From: an uncultured Bacteroidaceae bacterium | Lineage (GTDB): Bacteria; Bacteroidota; Bacteroidia; Bacteroidales; Bacteroidaceae | NCBI GenBank assembly: GCA_944320785.1 | Contig: CALUIR010000030.1 | Coordinates: forward strand, 1 to 32,377 | Reading direction: 5' to 3' | DNA: 32,377 nucleotides | Shown: in pieces, positions 1 through 8,945 of the stretch | How the letters are laid out: each line of letters starts with the position of its first letter | Numbering within the stretch: the stretch's first letter is position 1 | Program-made: the position numbers and the translations under genes | Notes under the pieces: model-generated | The model's input: the letters and a program-made list of their open reading frames with translations, nothing else | Database searches by the model: none | Told to the model about the DNA's origin: nothing

Positions 1-116
1 GAATCGGTGCTTTTGCGTGAAAAAGGAAAAGCTGTCTGAGCGCAGCGAGTTCTTTTCCTTTAGCAAAAGAGCCGGTGGAGCCGCCCCGTAACGTCAGCCG
101 GCAATTTTTCTTTTTG

Positions 117-174
117 GTACGTTTTTCTTTTGTTTGCACAAAAGAAAAAGTACAATGCCTGCGAAGAACGCAGG
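117..174. repeat. A/T-rich hairpin plus small GC hairpin upstream of the DUF4906 gene
   Basis: Positions 117-153 form a long inverted repeat: GTAC (117-120), a bulged G, then a 12-base T-rich arm (122-133), a four-base loop and an exactly complementary A-rich arm (138-149) closed by GTAC (150-153). A second stem follows directly, CCTGCG (158-163) with CGCAGG (169-174). I see no TAnnTTTG promoter match in 1-192. The element could be the terminator of an upstream gene or a dispersed intergenic repeat; the sequence alone does not separate these. Confidence 0.6.
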
Positions 175-228
175 AAAGTGCAATAAGTAAGAATGAATAG
201 TAAGAAATATAATAAAATAGGTAAAGAA

Positions 229-3200
229 ATGAGGAGAATCATTCATAATGGCATAAAAGGCATGGCCGCGCTGGCCGTGCTGGCTTTCATGGCAAACTGC
301 CAAGACGAAGACATCGTGAAAAGGAGCGGAGTGGAAGAAGGCATCCCCGTCGCCTTGCAGCTCAACGTCACTCCTTCTGTTCCCGGAGAGGTGCAGGTGC
401 AGACCCGCGCCGTCACCGACGCGGAATACCGCGTGAACGACCTCGTGGTCCTCGTGTTCAACACCAACACCGGCGAACTGAAAGACCGGGAAGTGTTCCG
501 CACGAGCAACAACACGTTGACCGGCCAAAGCGATGAAAGCGGCACGTTGACAGGGCCTGTCACCATCAACACCACGAGCGGCGAAGTGACGGTCTATGCC
601 GTTGCCAACACCATTCTTCGTCCTTCCGAATATGTTCCCGAAGGGGAAACGGCCACGGCGTCAGGTTCCAAACTGCATCAAGCGTTGCTGGCCGTCACTT
701 CCTTGGAAGACTTGCAGGACATCACGGCAAAGCTGGCGGAAACCAACGCCAACGCCATCGACCGCATTGCCGCCACGCGCTACATCCTGTCGGGTTCGTT
801 GGCGGGAACCTTGTCTTCCGACGGCACGTTCACGGAAACTTCATCGGGAGAGCAGACCACCGAAATCCCGCTCTACCGCACGGATTCCGAAATCCGCATG
901 AACATCGCGGCGGGAGCAGACTCCAAATGCACGAGCTTCACACTGTTGTCTTACCGCGTGTTCCGCGTGCCGAACCAGACTTCCTTGGTGCCGCTTTACG
1001 ACATGGACGGCGCCACGCTCCTCAACTATGACACGGGCAGCGAGCAGGCCGCCAACTATTTCGACGTGCCTTCCGTGCAGGCCAGCGAGAACAGCATCTC
1101 GTTCTACGTGCCGGAAAACATCAAGCAGGCAAAAAATGCCGGCCTGACGGGCTACCCTCAACGCGACCTCCGCGAAAAAGAGGAGGGCGGGGCGAATAAA
1201 ACAGACGAGAACGGCAACGCCGTGTTTGCCTATGCCCCGGACAACGGCACATACGTGGTGCTGCACGGCTTGTATGAAGGCACGGGAAGCACCACGCAGG
1301 AGATTGTGGGCGAGGACGGCAACTTGGATGCTGACGGCGGCGAGATCGGCATGCGCGGCACGGTGGACTACATCATCCACCTCGGCAACTTCGGCGCATC
1401 GATGGATGATTTCAGCAACCGCCGCAACGTGCGCTACACGTACAATGTGACGGTGAACGGCGTGGACAACATCGTGGTGGAGGTGGAGACCGAGGGCGAA
1501 ACCGAAAACCAGCCGGGAGCCGAAGGCGAAGTGTTCTTCCAGGATGGCACCTATTTCGACATCGATTGCCACAACGAAGCCATTGTGCTGACCTTCACTG
1601 CCAATGAAATCGACCAGGCGAGGCAGAAGGATTTCACGTACCGCATCAATTCGCCGTTCGGGACTGCGGATGAGGATTGGTTGCGCTTCCTGCCGAACGA
1701 CAAGGACGGCAGCGGCAATTACCTGCAAACACTGAGGGCTTATCCGGGCGACGACAGCCAGGAACTGTGGACTTTGCAGGACTTGATGGACAACTTGGCC
1801 GACATTAAGAGCGATGCTGCCGGGAACTTGGCCGACGCGAACGGCGGCCTCACGGTGACTTGCTTTGTGAATGAATACGTCTATACGGGCGAGGCGGCCA
1901 AGGCGTTGGGCATCCAGAACTGGGGCAGCTACGTGAACCAGACGAACCGCGAAGCATACATCTTCGGCGACATCCGGCACAGCCCTGACCAAGCCAGCAG
2001 CACCATCCACACGAAATACATCATTTCGCAACGCGCCATCCAGACGATGGACAAATATTACGACGGCATCGGCCTCGGCATCGAGACGCTGAACGAGACG
2101 GGGCGGCTGCCGATGGGTACCCCCGCTGCAATGCCCACGGCGAGCGCCACAGGGCGTGACAACACTTTGGAGATGCTGAACGGATTGAACGGCGACGGCG
2201 TGCGTTGGGGCTATGTGCCTGCCACGGGCGAAACGGGCTACAAGTATGTTCCGGTCGGCCAGGAAGGCAACGGCGCCGACATTGTAGCTCCCGCCGGAAC
2301 GACTTATCAATATGCTGTTCCCGATGATTATGCGTATGCGGCCTACGCCTGCCTGATGCGCAACCGCGATGAGGACGGCAACGGCACGATTGACAATGAT
2401 GAAATCCATTGGTACCTGCCTTCGCTCGACCAGTATGCCGCCATCTATGCCGGCGTGGAAGCCTTGGCCACAGAGGCGCGCCTCTATTCGGACTACACGA
2501 CCTACACGATGACGCACTACCTGACCAGCACGTGGGGAAACAGGTCGGCTGACGGTGCCACAAAGACCACGCCTTGGATTGTCTGGGCAGAGGAAGGATA
2601 CAGCACGCAGACTTTCCCGTTTGACAAGAACGACATGGGCAGCACGTATGGAGAATCGTCGTCGAGCGATGCTTGGCTGACCGAGTGGAAACGCCCGTAC
2701 CGCTGCATCCGCAACTTGGGCGATGAGGACGATATTGAAGGAACGAGGCGTACAGCCTTCTTTGAGGTCAAGGACAATTCGGATGGGAACAAAATAATTG
2801 CCTTCAACCACCTGAACGATGGCGTGTTCCGCACGAGGATTGTGGGCGGCGAATTGGAGCCGCACAACGAATTGTCTACGGCCAACAAGCTGTACTACGC
2901 CTTTGCCGTGGCCAAGGATTACGTGAAGGGCGAAGAAGATCCGGGTGGCGGCGAAGATCCCGACCCGGACCCAGACCCGGATCCTGACCCAGAACCCGAA
3001 CCGGGAGATGAACCTCTGCTGGAGAATCCTGCATGGCCTCTTTACACGTGGAGCCAAACCACTTTGGATAACTTGGCAGCGGATACGGAGAACTGGACGG
3101 AAAACGGTGATTTCTATTATTCTTCCACCGCCGAAGGGAATCCATGCACGTTCATAGCTAATGGCACTGCCATTGAGGAATTAGCTGGATTGGCTTTTGC

Positions 3201-3909
3201 GAGGAACGATAAAGGCGATGCCATAGGCAACAGAATCCGCATCATGAAAGACGGGGCGTTGCTGTTCAACAATAACAACATGATGCTCATTGTGCCGGAT
3301 TGCACGGCAGGAGAAGTGATTTCCATCGAGTATGCAAGCGACGACAATAATGCCGCCGGGTGGACGGCAGACAATGCTACATTCACTTCAGGCAGCGAGA
3401 CGACCGTGGAAAGAGCCGTGGCCACATACACGGTGGCAGCAGACGGAGATGTGGTTTTCACCAATTCGGGGGGCATTTATGTGTATGCCATCGACCGTGC
3501 TTCTGCCGCAGAAGCAGCCAATGCCGCGCCTGCTTATCGGAAAGCACCCATCCATCGTGCGCCAACCGTGGAGGATGGCTACCAGATATGGACAGCCAGC
3601 GAAGTGCGCACGCTTCCTTCCATCTGCCATACATACAGTGAGAAGGCGGATGGCAGCGATGCCGGCACATGGCGCCTGCCCAACCAGCGGGAACTGATGA
3701 TGATGCTCACGGCCGGGCTTATCGATGACTTGGGAACGGACGACGAAGTGCATGCCCAGACCACGTATAGCTTCTACAACAAGGGTTCTCAGAAGCGATA
3801 TTACTCTTTGCAGTATGATGCAGACGGCTCCATCCTGCGTCTGGCGGATGACAACATTAAGGGGTTGGTGCGCTGCGTGAAGGATGTGGATCCCGTGACA
3901 GGAAATTAA
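229..3909 (+). CDS. DUF4906-type fimbria-associated surface lipoprotein with EF-hand-like loop and Asp-Pro linker
   Basis: A 1226-residue exported protein. I start at 229 because MRRIIHNG followed by a hydrophobic stretch and a lipobox-like Cys24 makes a compact lipoprotein signal; ATG 193 adds 12 polar residues. After the signal come a fimbrillin-like beta region with an Arg site (QTRAVTD, Arg60) and a stretch at about 381-421 (IHLGNF to YTYNVTVNGV) typical of DUF4906. Residues 714-725 (DEDGNGTIDNDE) fit a calcium-binding EF-hand loop and lead into a WYLPS segment ending RCIRNLG near 825. A (D/E)P-repeat linker lies at about 904-926, then a beta-rich domain, then a second similar module (WRLPNQREL near 1148, RCVKDV near 1215). 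It is probably a fimbrial tip, anchor or adhesin protein on the cell surface. The downstream gene follows after 4 bases, suggesting co-transcription. Family membership is from recognition; the ligand is unknown. Confidence 0.85.
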   Translation: MRRIIHNGIKGMAALAVLAFMANCQDEDIVKRSGVEEGIPVALQLNVTPSVPGEVQVQTRAVTDAEYRVNDLVVLVFNTNTGELKDREVFRTSNNTLTGQSDESGTLTGPVTINTTSGEVTVYAVANTILRPSEYVPEGETATASGSKLHQALLAVTSLEDLQDITAKLAETNANAIDRIAATRYILSGSLAGTLSSDGTFTETSSGEQTTEIPLYRTDSEIRMNIAAGADSKCTSFTLLSYRVFRVPNQTSLVPLYDMDGATLLNYDTGSEQAANYFDVPSVQASENSISFYVPENIKQAKNAGLTGYPQRDLREKEEGGANKTDENGNAVFAYAPDNGTYVVLHGLYEGTGSTTQEIVGEDGNLDADGGEIGMRGTVDYIIHLGNFGASMDDFSNRRNVRYTYNVTVNGVDNIVVEVETEGETENQPGAEGEVFFQDGTYFDIDCHNEAIVLTFTANEIDQARQKDFTYRINSPFGTADEDWLRFLPNDKDGSGNYLQTLRAYPGDDSQELWTLQDLMDNLADIKSDAAGNLADANGGLTVTCFVNEYVYTGEAAKALGIQNWGSYVNQTNREAYIFGDIRHSPDQASSTIHTKYIISQRAIQTMDKYYDGIGLGIETLNETGRLPMGTPAAMPTASATGRDNTLEMLNGLNGDGVRWGYVPATGETGYKYVPVGQEGNGADIVAPAGTTYQYAVPDDYAYAAYACLMRNRDEDGNGTIDNDEIHWYLPSLDQYAAIYAGVEALATEARLYSDYTTYTMTHYLTSTWGNRSADGATKTTPWIVWAEEGYSTQTFPFDKNDMGSTYGESSSSDAWLTEWKRPYRCIRNLGDEDDIEGTRRTAFFEVKDNSDGNKIIAFNHLNDGVFRTRIVGGELEPHNELSTANKLYYAFAVAKDYVKGEEDPGGGEDPDPDPDPDPDPEPEPGDEPLLENPAWPLYTWSQTTLDNLAADTENWTENGDFYYSSTAEGNPCTFIANGTAIEELAGLAFARNDKGDAIGNRIRIMKDGALLFNNNNMMLIVPDCTAGEVISIEYASDDNNAAGWTADNATFTSGSETTVERAVATYTVAADGDVVFTNSGGIYVYAIDRASAAEAANAAPAYRKAPIHRAPTVEDGYQIWTASEVRTLPSICHTYSEKADGSDAGTWRLPNQRELMMMLTAGLIDDLGTDDEVHAQTTYSFYNKGSQKRYYSLQYDADGSILRLADDNIKGLVRCVKDVDPVTGN

Positions 3910-3913
3910 CGAG

Positions 3914-4867
3914 ATGCAGAAAGGGTTCTTGCAGATATTGTTGGTTGCATGCTGCATGTTTTCCTGCATGGGCGGCAGCGGGAAGGGGAAGAACTTTCCC
4001 GCTGCCGCTGTGGCGCAACAGCCCGCGACGGAAGAACGGGCTTTCCCCTTCCCGGAAATCCCCGTCACCCTCACGGCGCCCGAAGCGCGCAAGGAGTTCC
4101 TCCTGCTGCATTATTGGGACCGTTTTGATTTTTCCGACACGGTGTTGGTGAACACGCCGGAAGTGACCGAGCAAGGTTTCGTGAACTTCATCTACCTCTT
4201 GGCCGACCACACGCCCGACTCGCTGGCCGGTGCGGCCATCGGCCGCCTTTGCAGCGGCATGGAGGTGAAGGAGCAGGCCCGCACGGTGTTCATGCAGTTG
4301 TTTGACGACTACCTCTACAACGCCAATTCCCCGTATCTCAACGAGCCGCTCTACCGCATCTACCTGCAACGCATGGCGCAAAGCCCGGCCATTGACGAGG
4401 CATGGCGCAGCAGTTTCCGCTTCCGCTTGGCCTTGGTGCAGCGCAACCGCGTGGGGATGCAGGCGGAGGACTTCACTTATTTCACGCCGGATGGCAGGCG
4501 GCGCACCCTGCATGCCACGGCGGCAGGAAGCGGCATGCTCCTGCTGGTGTTCTACGACCCGGAATGCCCCAGTTGCCATGAAACGTTGCTGCAACTGGCA
4601 GGCAGCCGCGACTTGTCCGCAGCCATTGCGCAGGGCCGCGTGAAGGTGTTGGCCGTCTATACCGAAGGCAACGAGGAAGCTTGGCGCAAAGCTTTGCCGG
4701 AATTGCCGTCTGCATGGCAGGCGGGCAGCGACCGGGGCGCGGTGAAAGACGGCCTGCTCTACGACCTGAAGGCGATGCCTTCACTCTACTTGCTGGATGG
4801 CCGCCACAAAGTGCTGCTGAAGGATGCCCCCGTCGGCCAAGTGCTGGAGGCGGTGGCTGCAAAGTAG
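3914..4867 (+). CDS. DUF5106 / thioredoxin-fold lipoprotein
   Basis: A 317-residue exported protein with a short signal containing possible lipid-attachment cysteines (Cys13 in LVAC, or Cys18). The N-terminal half has the DUF5106 look (FPFPEIP, then HYWDRFDF near 66-73 and EQGFVNFIYLL near 86-96). The C-terminal half is a thioredoxin-like fold with the redox motif CPSC at 218-221 after FYDPE, and a cis-proline-type AMPSLYLL (Pro289). It probably acts as a periplasmic or surface thiol-disulfide oxidoreductase; its substrate is not visible. It starts 4 bases after the DUF4906 gene, so the two are likely one transcript, and it could assist folding of that cysteine-containing partner. No clear rho-independent terminator follows. 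Confidence 0.85.
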   Translation: MQKGFLQILLVACCMFSCMGGSGKGKNFPAAAVAQQPATEERAFPFPEIPVTLTAPEARKEFLLLHYWDRFDFSDTVLVNTPEVTEQGFVNFIYLLADHTPDSLAGAAIGRLCSGMEVKEQARTVFMQLFDDYLYNANSPYLNEPLYRIYLQRMAQSPAIDEAWRSSFRFRLALVQRNRVGMQAEDFTYFTPDGRRRTLHATAAGSGMLLLVFYDPECPSCHETLLQLAGSRDLSAAIAQGRVKVLAVYTEGNEEAWRKALPELPSAWQAGSDRGAVKDGLLYDLKAMPSLYLLDGRHKVLLKDAPVGQVLEAVAAK

Positions 4868-4974
4868 CCGGTGGCCGGTATTGTTTCTTTCATGAGAATG
4901 TTTTGTTTGCATGAAGGTATGAAAAAAGTTTCATTCAATGGGCCTGTTTTGCAGAGTTTCTTTGTCCCGGTGGA

Positions 4975-5005
4975 TTTGCCATTTGAAATCTTTCGGTTAT
5001 CTTTG
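4975..5005 (+). promoter_or_regulatory. Bacteroidetes promoter of the TerB-DnaJ gene
   Basis: TTTG (4975-4978), 19 bases, then TATCTTTG (4998-5005). This matches the known Bacteroidetes -33/-7 pattern TTTG-N19-TAnnTTTG exactly. It lies 42 bases before the ATG at 5048. Confidence 0.8.
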
Positions 5006-5047
5006 TCACTTTAAATCTTGCATGATGGAAACAATAATTGATAAGCG

Positions 5048-5830
5048 ATGGGATTAGGCAAATGGATTGGGGGCATCGTGGGCTTCATGGCGATGGGGCC
5101 CTTGGGCGCTTTGGCCGGATACGCATTAGGCTCGATGCTGGACAAAGCCTCAGAGCAGCAAAATGGATATGCCGATGAACCGCAACAAGGCGGCGATGCG
5201 GGCAACAGAGGGCGGAGGAACAGTTTCTTGTTCTCGATGTTGGTGATGGCTTCTTACGTCATCCGTGCCGACGGGCGCATCATGCATAGCGAAATGGAAT
5301 TTGTCAGGCAGTTCCTTCGCCGCAATTTCGGGGAAGACGCGGTGCAGGAAGGGGAACAGATATTGCTGAACCTCTTTGAGCAACGCAAGCAGATGGACAA
5401 AGGCAACCCTCAGGCTTTCAGGCAGACCATTCACGAATGCGGGGCGCAGATGGCCGACAACCTTTCGTATGGCGAACGGTTGCAGTTGCTGGACTTCTTG
5501 GTGCAGATAGCCCGCAGCGACCAGAATGTGTGCGAGGCGGAAATCGAAGCCTTGCGCGAAGTGGCGCAAGCCATGCGTCTGTCGGCACAGGAAGTGGACT
5601 CCATGCTGAACCTCCGTGGCGACAGTTTGGAGGATGCTTACAAAGTGCTGGAAGTGTCGCCGACGGCCACGGATGAGGAAGTGCGGAAAGCTTACCGCCG
5701 CCTGGCATTGATGCACCACCCGGACAAGGTGGCGGCGCTGGGCGATGACGTTCGCAAGGCGGCCGAAGAAAAGTTCCAAAGCATCAACAATGCCAAGGAA
5801 CGGGTTTACAAGGCAAGAGGAATGCGCTGA
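5048..5830 (+). CDS. TerB / DnaJ-domain protein (DjlA-like)
   Basis: A 260-residue protein. Residues 1-32 form a glycine-rich hydrophobic segment (GGIVGFMAMGPLGALAGYALG), compatible with a membrane-embedded hairpin or zipper. A TerB-like helical domain spans about 58-180 with the ADGRIMHSE acidic signature near 74. A J domain fills 195-260 with the HPD motif at 224-226 (MHHPDK), the residues that stimulate Hsp70/DnaK ATPase. The order membrane segment, TerB, J domain resembles DjlA, a membrane-attached co-chaperone. The gene stands alone with its own promoter (4975-5005) and a terminator hairpin overlapping its stop codon. The stress it answers is not evident. Confidence 0.9.
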   Translation: MGLGKWIGGIVGFMAMGPLGALAGYALGSMLDKASEQQNGYADEPQQGGDAGNRGRRNSFLFSMLVMASYVIRADGRIMHSEMEFVRQFLRRNFGEDAVQEGEQILLNLFEQRKQMDKGNPQAFRQTIHECGAQMADNLSYGERLQLLDFLVQIARSDQNVCEAEIEALREVAQAMRLSAQEVDSMLNLRGDSLEDAYKVLEVSPTATDEEVRKAYRRLALMHHPDKVAALGDDVRKAAEEKFQSINNAKERVYKARGMR

Positions 5831-5848
5831 GGCATTCCTTTGCTTTTT
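5818..5848 (+). terminator. Rho-independent terminator spanning the stop of the TerB-DnaJ gene
   Basis: AGGAATGC (5818-5825), a six-base loop and GCATTCCT (5832-5839) form a perfect 8-bp stem followed by ttgcttttt. The stem starts inside the coding sequence. The convergent Cys-rich gene ends at 5847, so the element may also insulate it. Confidence 0.75.
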
Positions 5849-6137
5849 ACCGGCAGCATCCGCCGTGGCGGTGGCGGGCAGGATGGTGATGGCGGCCGCA
5901 GCAATAACCGTCGTCAGGATGGGCATCGCAACAGTCGCGGCAATCTTCATAATGGCGGCAGTCGCGGCATTCCGCGCAATCCGTATGGCACGTGCATTCA
6001 CGGCAATCGCAGTCTTTGCAGCAACATTCCGTGCGTTCTTTCTCCTTTTCTTTGCCCTTTTTGTCATCGGCCACGGTCATGGACATGAGCAATGCAGAAA
6101 CGGCAAGGGCGCAGCCCAATAACATCATCTTTTTCAT
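5847..6137 (-). CDS. Exported Cys/His-rich small protein (unknown function)
   Basis: A 96-residue protein on the minus strand. MKKMMLLGCALAVSALLMSM is a typical signal peptide, probably cut near VADDKK or possibly lipidated at Cys9. After a lysine-rich spacer, the last 60 or so residues contain 17 Cys and 8 His with many CxC, CxxC and CC spacings (for example CDCRECTCHTDC) and a His-rich end (RHHHPARHRH). This composition suggests metal binding or dense disulfide bonding outside the cytoplasm. I do not recognise a family. A TATCTTTG -7 box lies upstream at 6174-6167 on the minus strand, about 30 bases before the start, supporting a real gene. It converges on the TerB-DnaJ gene. Confidence 0.75.
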   Translation of the reverse strand: MKKMMLLGCALAVSALLMSMTVADDKKGKEKEKERTECCCKDCDCRECTCHTDCAECRDCRHYEDCRDCCDAHPDDGYCCGRHHHPARHRHGGCCR

Positions 6138-6166
6138 ATTGGCTCTGGTTTTTGAATGTTACAGGG

Positions 6167-6174
6167 CAAAGATA
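6167..6174 (-). promoter_or_regulatory. -7 box of the Cys-rich protein gene
   Basis: Read on the minus strand this is TATCTTTG, a full match to TAnnTTTG, giving a leader of roughly 23 bases to the ATG at 6137. No TTTG is present at the usual -33 distance. Confidence 0.55.
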
Positions 6175-6239
6175 GGGGTTAAAGGCGGGATTTCCGCACC
6201 CCTGTTTCATGAAAATGAATATAGAATGTTTTATTTTGT

Positions 6240-6421
6240 TATATTTGCCCTGCGAATACAGGCTGCGGTTCGGCAAAGTCCAGCCAGAAAACTTGTTTTC
6301 CGCTTGCCTTTGCGCTCACCTTTCGCGAATTTGCTTCGCGAATATAGGCTGCGGTTCGGCAAAGTCCAGCCAGAAAACTTTGTTTTCCTCTTGCCTTTGC
6401 GCTCACCTTTCACTATATTTG
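6240..6421 (+). repeat. Tandem intergenic repeat (86-bp period) carrying -7 promoter boxes
   Basis: Two near-identical copies begin at 6252 and 6338 (GCGAATA.AGGCTGCGG, then GGCAAAGTCCAGCCAGAAAA and TTGCCTTTGCGCTCACCTTT). They differ by a few substitutions and a one-base indel. The block is bordered by TATATTTGCCC at 6240-6250 and 6414-6424; both borders are perfect TAnnTTTG boxes, while the copy junction has the degenerate GCGAATTTGC. This fills the 310-base gap between the divergent Cys-rich and peptidase genes. Confidence 0.8.
6391..6421 (+). promoter_or_regulatory. Promoter of the C10 peptidase gene
   Basis: TTG (6391-6393), 20 bases, then TATATTTG (6414-6421), a good Bacteroidetes -33/-7 pair. 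The ATG is at 6448, giving a leader of about 20 bases. The promoter is the right end of the tandem repeat. Confidence 0.75.
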
Positions 6422-6447
6422 CCCCCATAACTAAAAAAGTGCATGAA

Positions 6448-8928
6448 ATGAAAAGAACCTTATTGTTGCTGATGGGTTGGGCAATGGTGGCCGCAGGCGC
6501 TTTTGCCGAACGGATTGATGTGGCGGAAGCACAGGCCATCGCCGAACGTTTCTCGCAGGAGGCTGTGGCAAGCAACCGCATGAAGGCTCCTCGTGAGCGC
6601 GCTTCCATGCAGTTGGTATATGTCGCGCAGACGGACTTGCAGGAGAATTGTTATTATGTGTTCAGCCGTGGCGCAGGCGATGGCTTTGTGATGGTAGCCG
6701 CCGACGACCGTGCGGGAGAAGTGTTGGGCTATGCCGACAACGGGACGTTTGATTACGGCCATCTGCCGGAGAACATGAAAGGATGGCTGGAAAAATACCG
6801 CCGGGAGATGGAGCAATTGCTGGAGATGCCGGAAGGAAAGCCGGTGAAACGGGTGGAGGCGGCATTGGAAACGGAGGTGCGGCCTTTGTTGGGCGATATT
6901 GCGTGGAACCAGGATGCGCCCTACAACAACATGTGCCCGATGTATGACGGCACGCAACGTTGCGTGACGGGATGCGCGGCAACGGCCATGGCGCAAATCA
7001 TGTATTACCACCGCTGGCCGGAACGCGGCACGGGCGAACACACGTATGGCTGCGACATCAACGGGAGAGGGCAGACCTTGTCTGCCAATTTCGGGGAAAC
7101 GGAATATGCATGGGATCTGATGCAACCTGCTTATGATGCCTCCAGTTCGCAGGAATCGCAGGATGCCGTGGCCGAACTGATGTACCACTGCGGCGTGGCG
7201 ATGGATATGCAGTACGGCTTGGCGAGCGGGGCGTATGCCGAAGCCATTCCCCAAGCGCTCTATGAGTACTTCGGCTATGATGCCGGGATGGAACACAAGA
7301 GCCGCGACTTTTACACGTCTTCGGAATGGGAAGCCATCATCCGCAACGAACTGGACAATGGCCGCCCGATTGAATACAGCGGGCAGACGGCCAATGACGG
7401 AGGGCATTCTTTCGTGTGCGACGGCTATGACCGCAACGGCTATTTCCACTTCAACTGGGGATGGGGCGGCATGTCGAACGGTTACTTCAGGCTCTCGGCC
7501 CTTGAACCATCGAACCAAGGCATTGGTGGCACGGCCGGCGGCTACAATTACGGCGAGGGCATCAATATCGGCATCCGCCCGGATACGGGGGAAGCCGCTT
7601 CCCACGCGGAATTGTGCGCAACGGAGGCGCTGACGTTTTCGGAAACTACCGTTTCGCGGGACGAGCCGGTGGGAGTGACCACCCTTGAAATTTATAATTA
7701 CGGATGGCAGACGGCTTATGTTAAGTTGGGCTACGTGCTTTACGATGAAGCGGGCGAGGAAGTGCATGCCCAGGACCTCAGCCAGGTCTATGAAGTGGAG
7801 CCTTACATGGGCTGGAAAGAATATCCGGGAAACTTCGGCGTGCCTAACTCGCTGGAGGAAGGGACGTACACGATGCGCCTGTGCTACCAGTTGGAAGGAA
7901 GCACGGAGTGGCAGCCGGTGCATGTCAGCCGAAACAATCCCCCGTATGCCATCGTGACGGTGACGCAGCAGGCGGTGAACTTTGCGTTGCCGGACACGGC
8001 GCCGGATTTGGACGTTTCTTCCATCCAAACGGGGCATGACTTCTACCAGAACCGCATCATGGAAGTGGAGGTGGCGTTCACGAATGCAGGAGGGGCTTAT
8101 TATGACGATGTTTATTTCGCGCTTTGCGATGCGGAAGGGACGGTTTATTATATTTCCCCGGCTTACCGTTTGGATATTGCAGCCGGTGGCGAGGAAACAA
8201 TGGTGATGCAAGGCACGCCGGATTGCGCTTCGGGCAGTTATTATTTGGCGGTCATTGACAAGGACTATGCGGTGGTTGGCTTGGCAGAGATGGAACTGTT
8301 GCCCGAACCCGCTGCGCCGAACTTGGCATTGACGGCGGCCATGACCTTCGGCGACAACCAGGATGTCCCGCTGAACGACATGCGCCTGACGGCGGTGATA
8401 CGCAACAACGGTGGCTTGTATAGCGGCACATTGCTGCCGTACATCTACACATATCCCGGCAATGAATGGGCCGGCAATCTGGATTCAGAGTTTGTGATAT
8501 TGGATGAAGGGGAGACGGCCACTGTGGAATTTGCCGGATCGATGCCGGACGGCACAGTGGGCAGCACTTATTATGTTGCCATCTATGACACGCAGAATGA
8601 GCAATGGGTAGGGCCCAATCTGTATCAGACGCTTGTGTTTACGCTGGGCGAGGCCGTTGAGGAGGAAGACCCCACTTCGATAAACGGCGGGGCGGATGCC
8701 GGCTTGCGCGTTTATCCCGCTCCTGCTTCCACCGAAGTGTTCGTGGAATCCGGCCGTGCGATAGAAACGTTGGAACTTTACTCGTTGGGCGGGGTCTTGC
8801 TGCAACGGCTGGATGTCGGCGGCGCCAACAAGGCCCGGATGGCAGTCGGGACATTGCCGTCAGGCACTTACCTGCTGGAGATTGCCACGGAGGAAGGCCG
8901 CACGGTGCGGAAAGTTTTGAAGCAATGA
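6448..8928 (+). CDS. C10-family (streptopain-type) cysteine protease with T9SS sorting tail
   Basis: An 826-residue secreted protease. I start at MKRTLLLLMG (6448): it gives a clean signal peptide cut near AFA-ER and sits just after the promoter, although the frame stays open upstream. Residues 22-120 form a Spi-like propeptide. The papain-like catalytic domain spans about 145-380: Gln155 (WNQDAPYN), catalytic Cys176 (RCVTGCAATAMAQ), catalytic His320 (NDGGHSFVCDGYD) and the Trp-rich FNWGWGGMSNGYF. Repeated beta-sandwich segments follow. The last 75 or so residues (YPAPASTEVFVES to SGTYLLEIATEEG and VRKVLKQ) match the T9SS sorting domain, which directs export across the outer membrane. The next gene overlaps the stop. 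It probably degrades host or community proteins; its specificity is unknown. Confidence 0.93.
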   Translation: MKRTLLLLMGWAMVAAGAFAERIDVAEAQAIAERFSQEAVASNRMKAPRERASMQLVYVAQTDLQENCYYVFSRGAGDGFVMVAADDRAGEVLGYADNGTFDYGHLPENMKGWLEKYRREMEQLLEMPEGKPVKRVEAALETEVRPLLGDIAWNQDAPYNNMCPMYDGTQRCVTGCAATAMAQIMYYHRWPERGTGEHTYGCDINGRGQTLSANFGETEYAWDLMQPAYDASSSQESQDAVAELMYHCGVAMDMQYGLASGAYAEAIPQALYEYFGYDAGMEHKSRDFYTSSEWEAIIRNELDNGRPIEYSGQTANDGGHSFVCDGYDRNGYFHFNWGWGGMSNGYFRLSALEPSNQGIGGTAGGYNYGEGINIGIRPDTGEAASHAELCATEALTFSETTVSRDEPVGVTTLEIYNYGWQTAYVKLGYVLYDEAGEEVHAQDLSQVYEVEPYMGWKEYPGNFGVPNSLEEGTYTMRLCYQLEGSTEWQPVHVSRNNPPYAIVTVTQQAVNFALPDTAPDLDVSSIQTGHDFYQNRIMEVEVAFTNAGGAYYDDVYFALCDAEGTVYYISPAYRLDIAAGGEETMVMQGTPDCASGSYYLAVIDKDYAVVGLAEMELLPEPAAPNLALTAAMTFGDNQDVPLNDMRLTAVIRNNGGLYSGTLLPYIYTYPGNEWAGNLDSEFVILDEGETATVEFAGSMPDGTVGSTYYVAIYDTQNEQWVGPNLYQTLVFTLGEAVEEEDPTSINGGADAGLRVYPAPASTEVFVESGRAIETLELYSLGGVLLQRLDVGGANKARMAVGTLPSGTYLLEIATEEGRTVRKVLKQ

Positions 8929-8945
8929 CCGAAAAGGAGGTGAGG

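Noticed and set aside
841-3057. Long open frame of 738 codons antisense to the DUF4906 gene
   Set aside because: It is the codon-biased shadow of a clearly real gene on the plus strand, has no signal or recognisable domain, and lacks a promoter.
6460-8211. Long antisense open frame opposite the C10 protease
   Set aside because: No domain is recognisable, the composition is Arg/His-rich as expected of a shadow, and the plus strand holds an intact protease.
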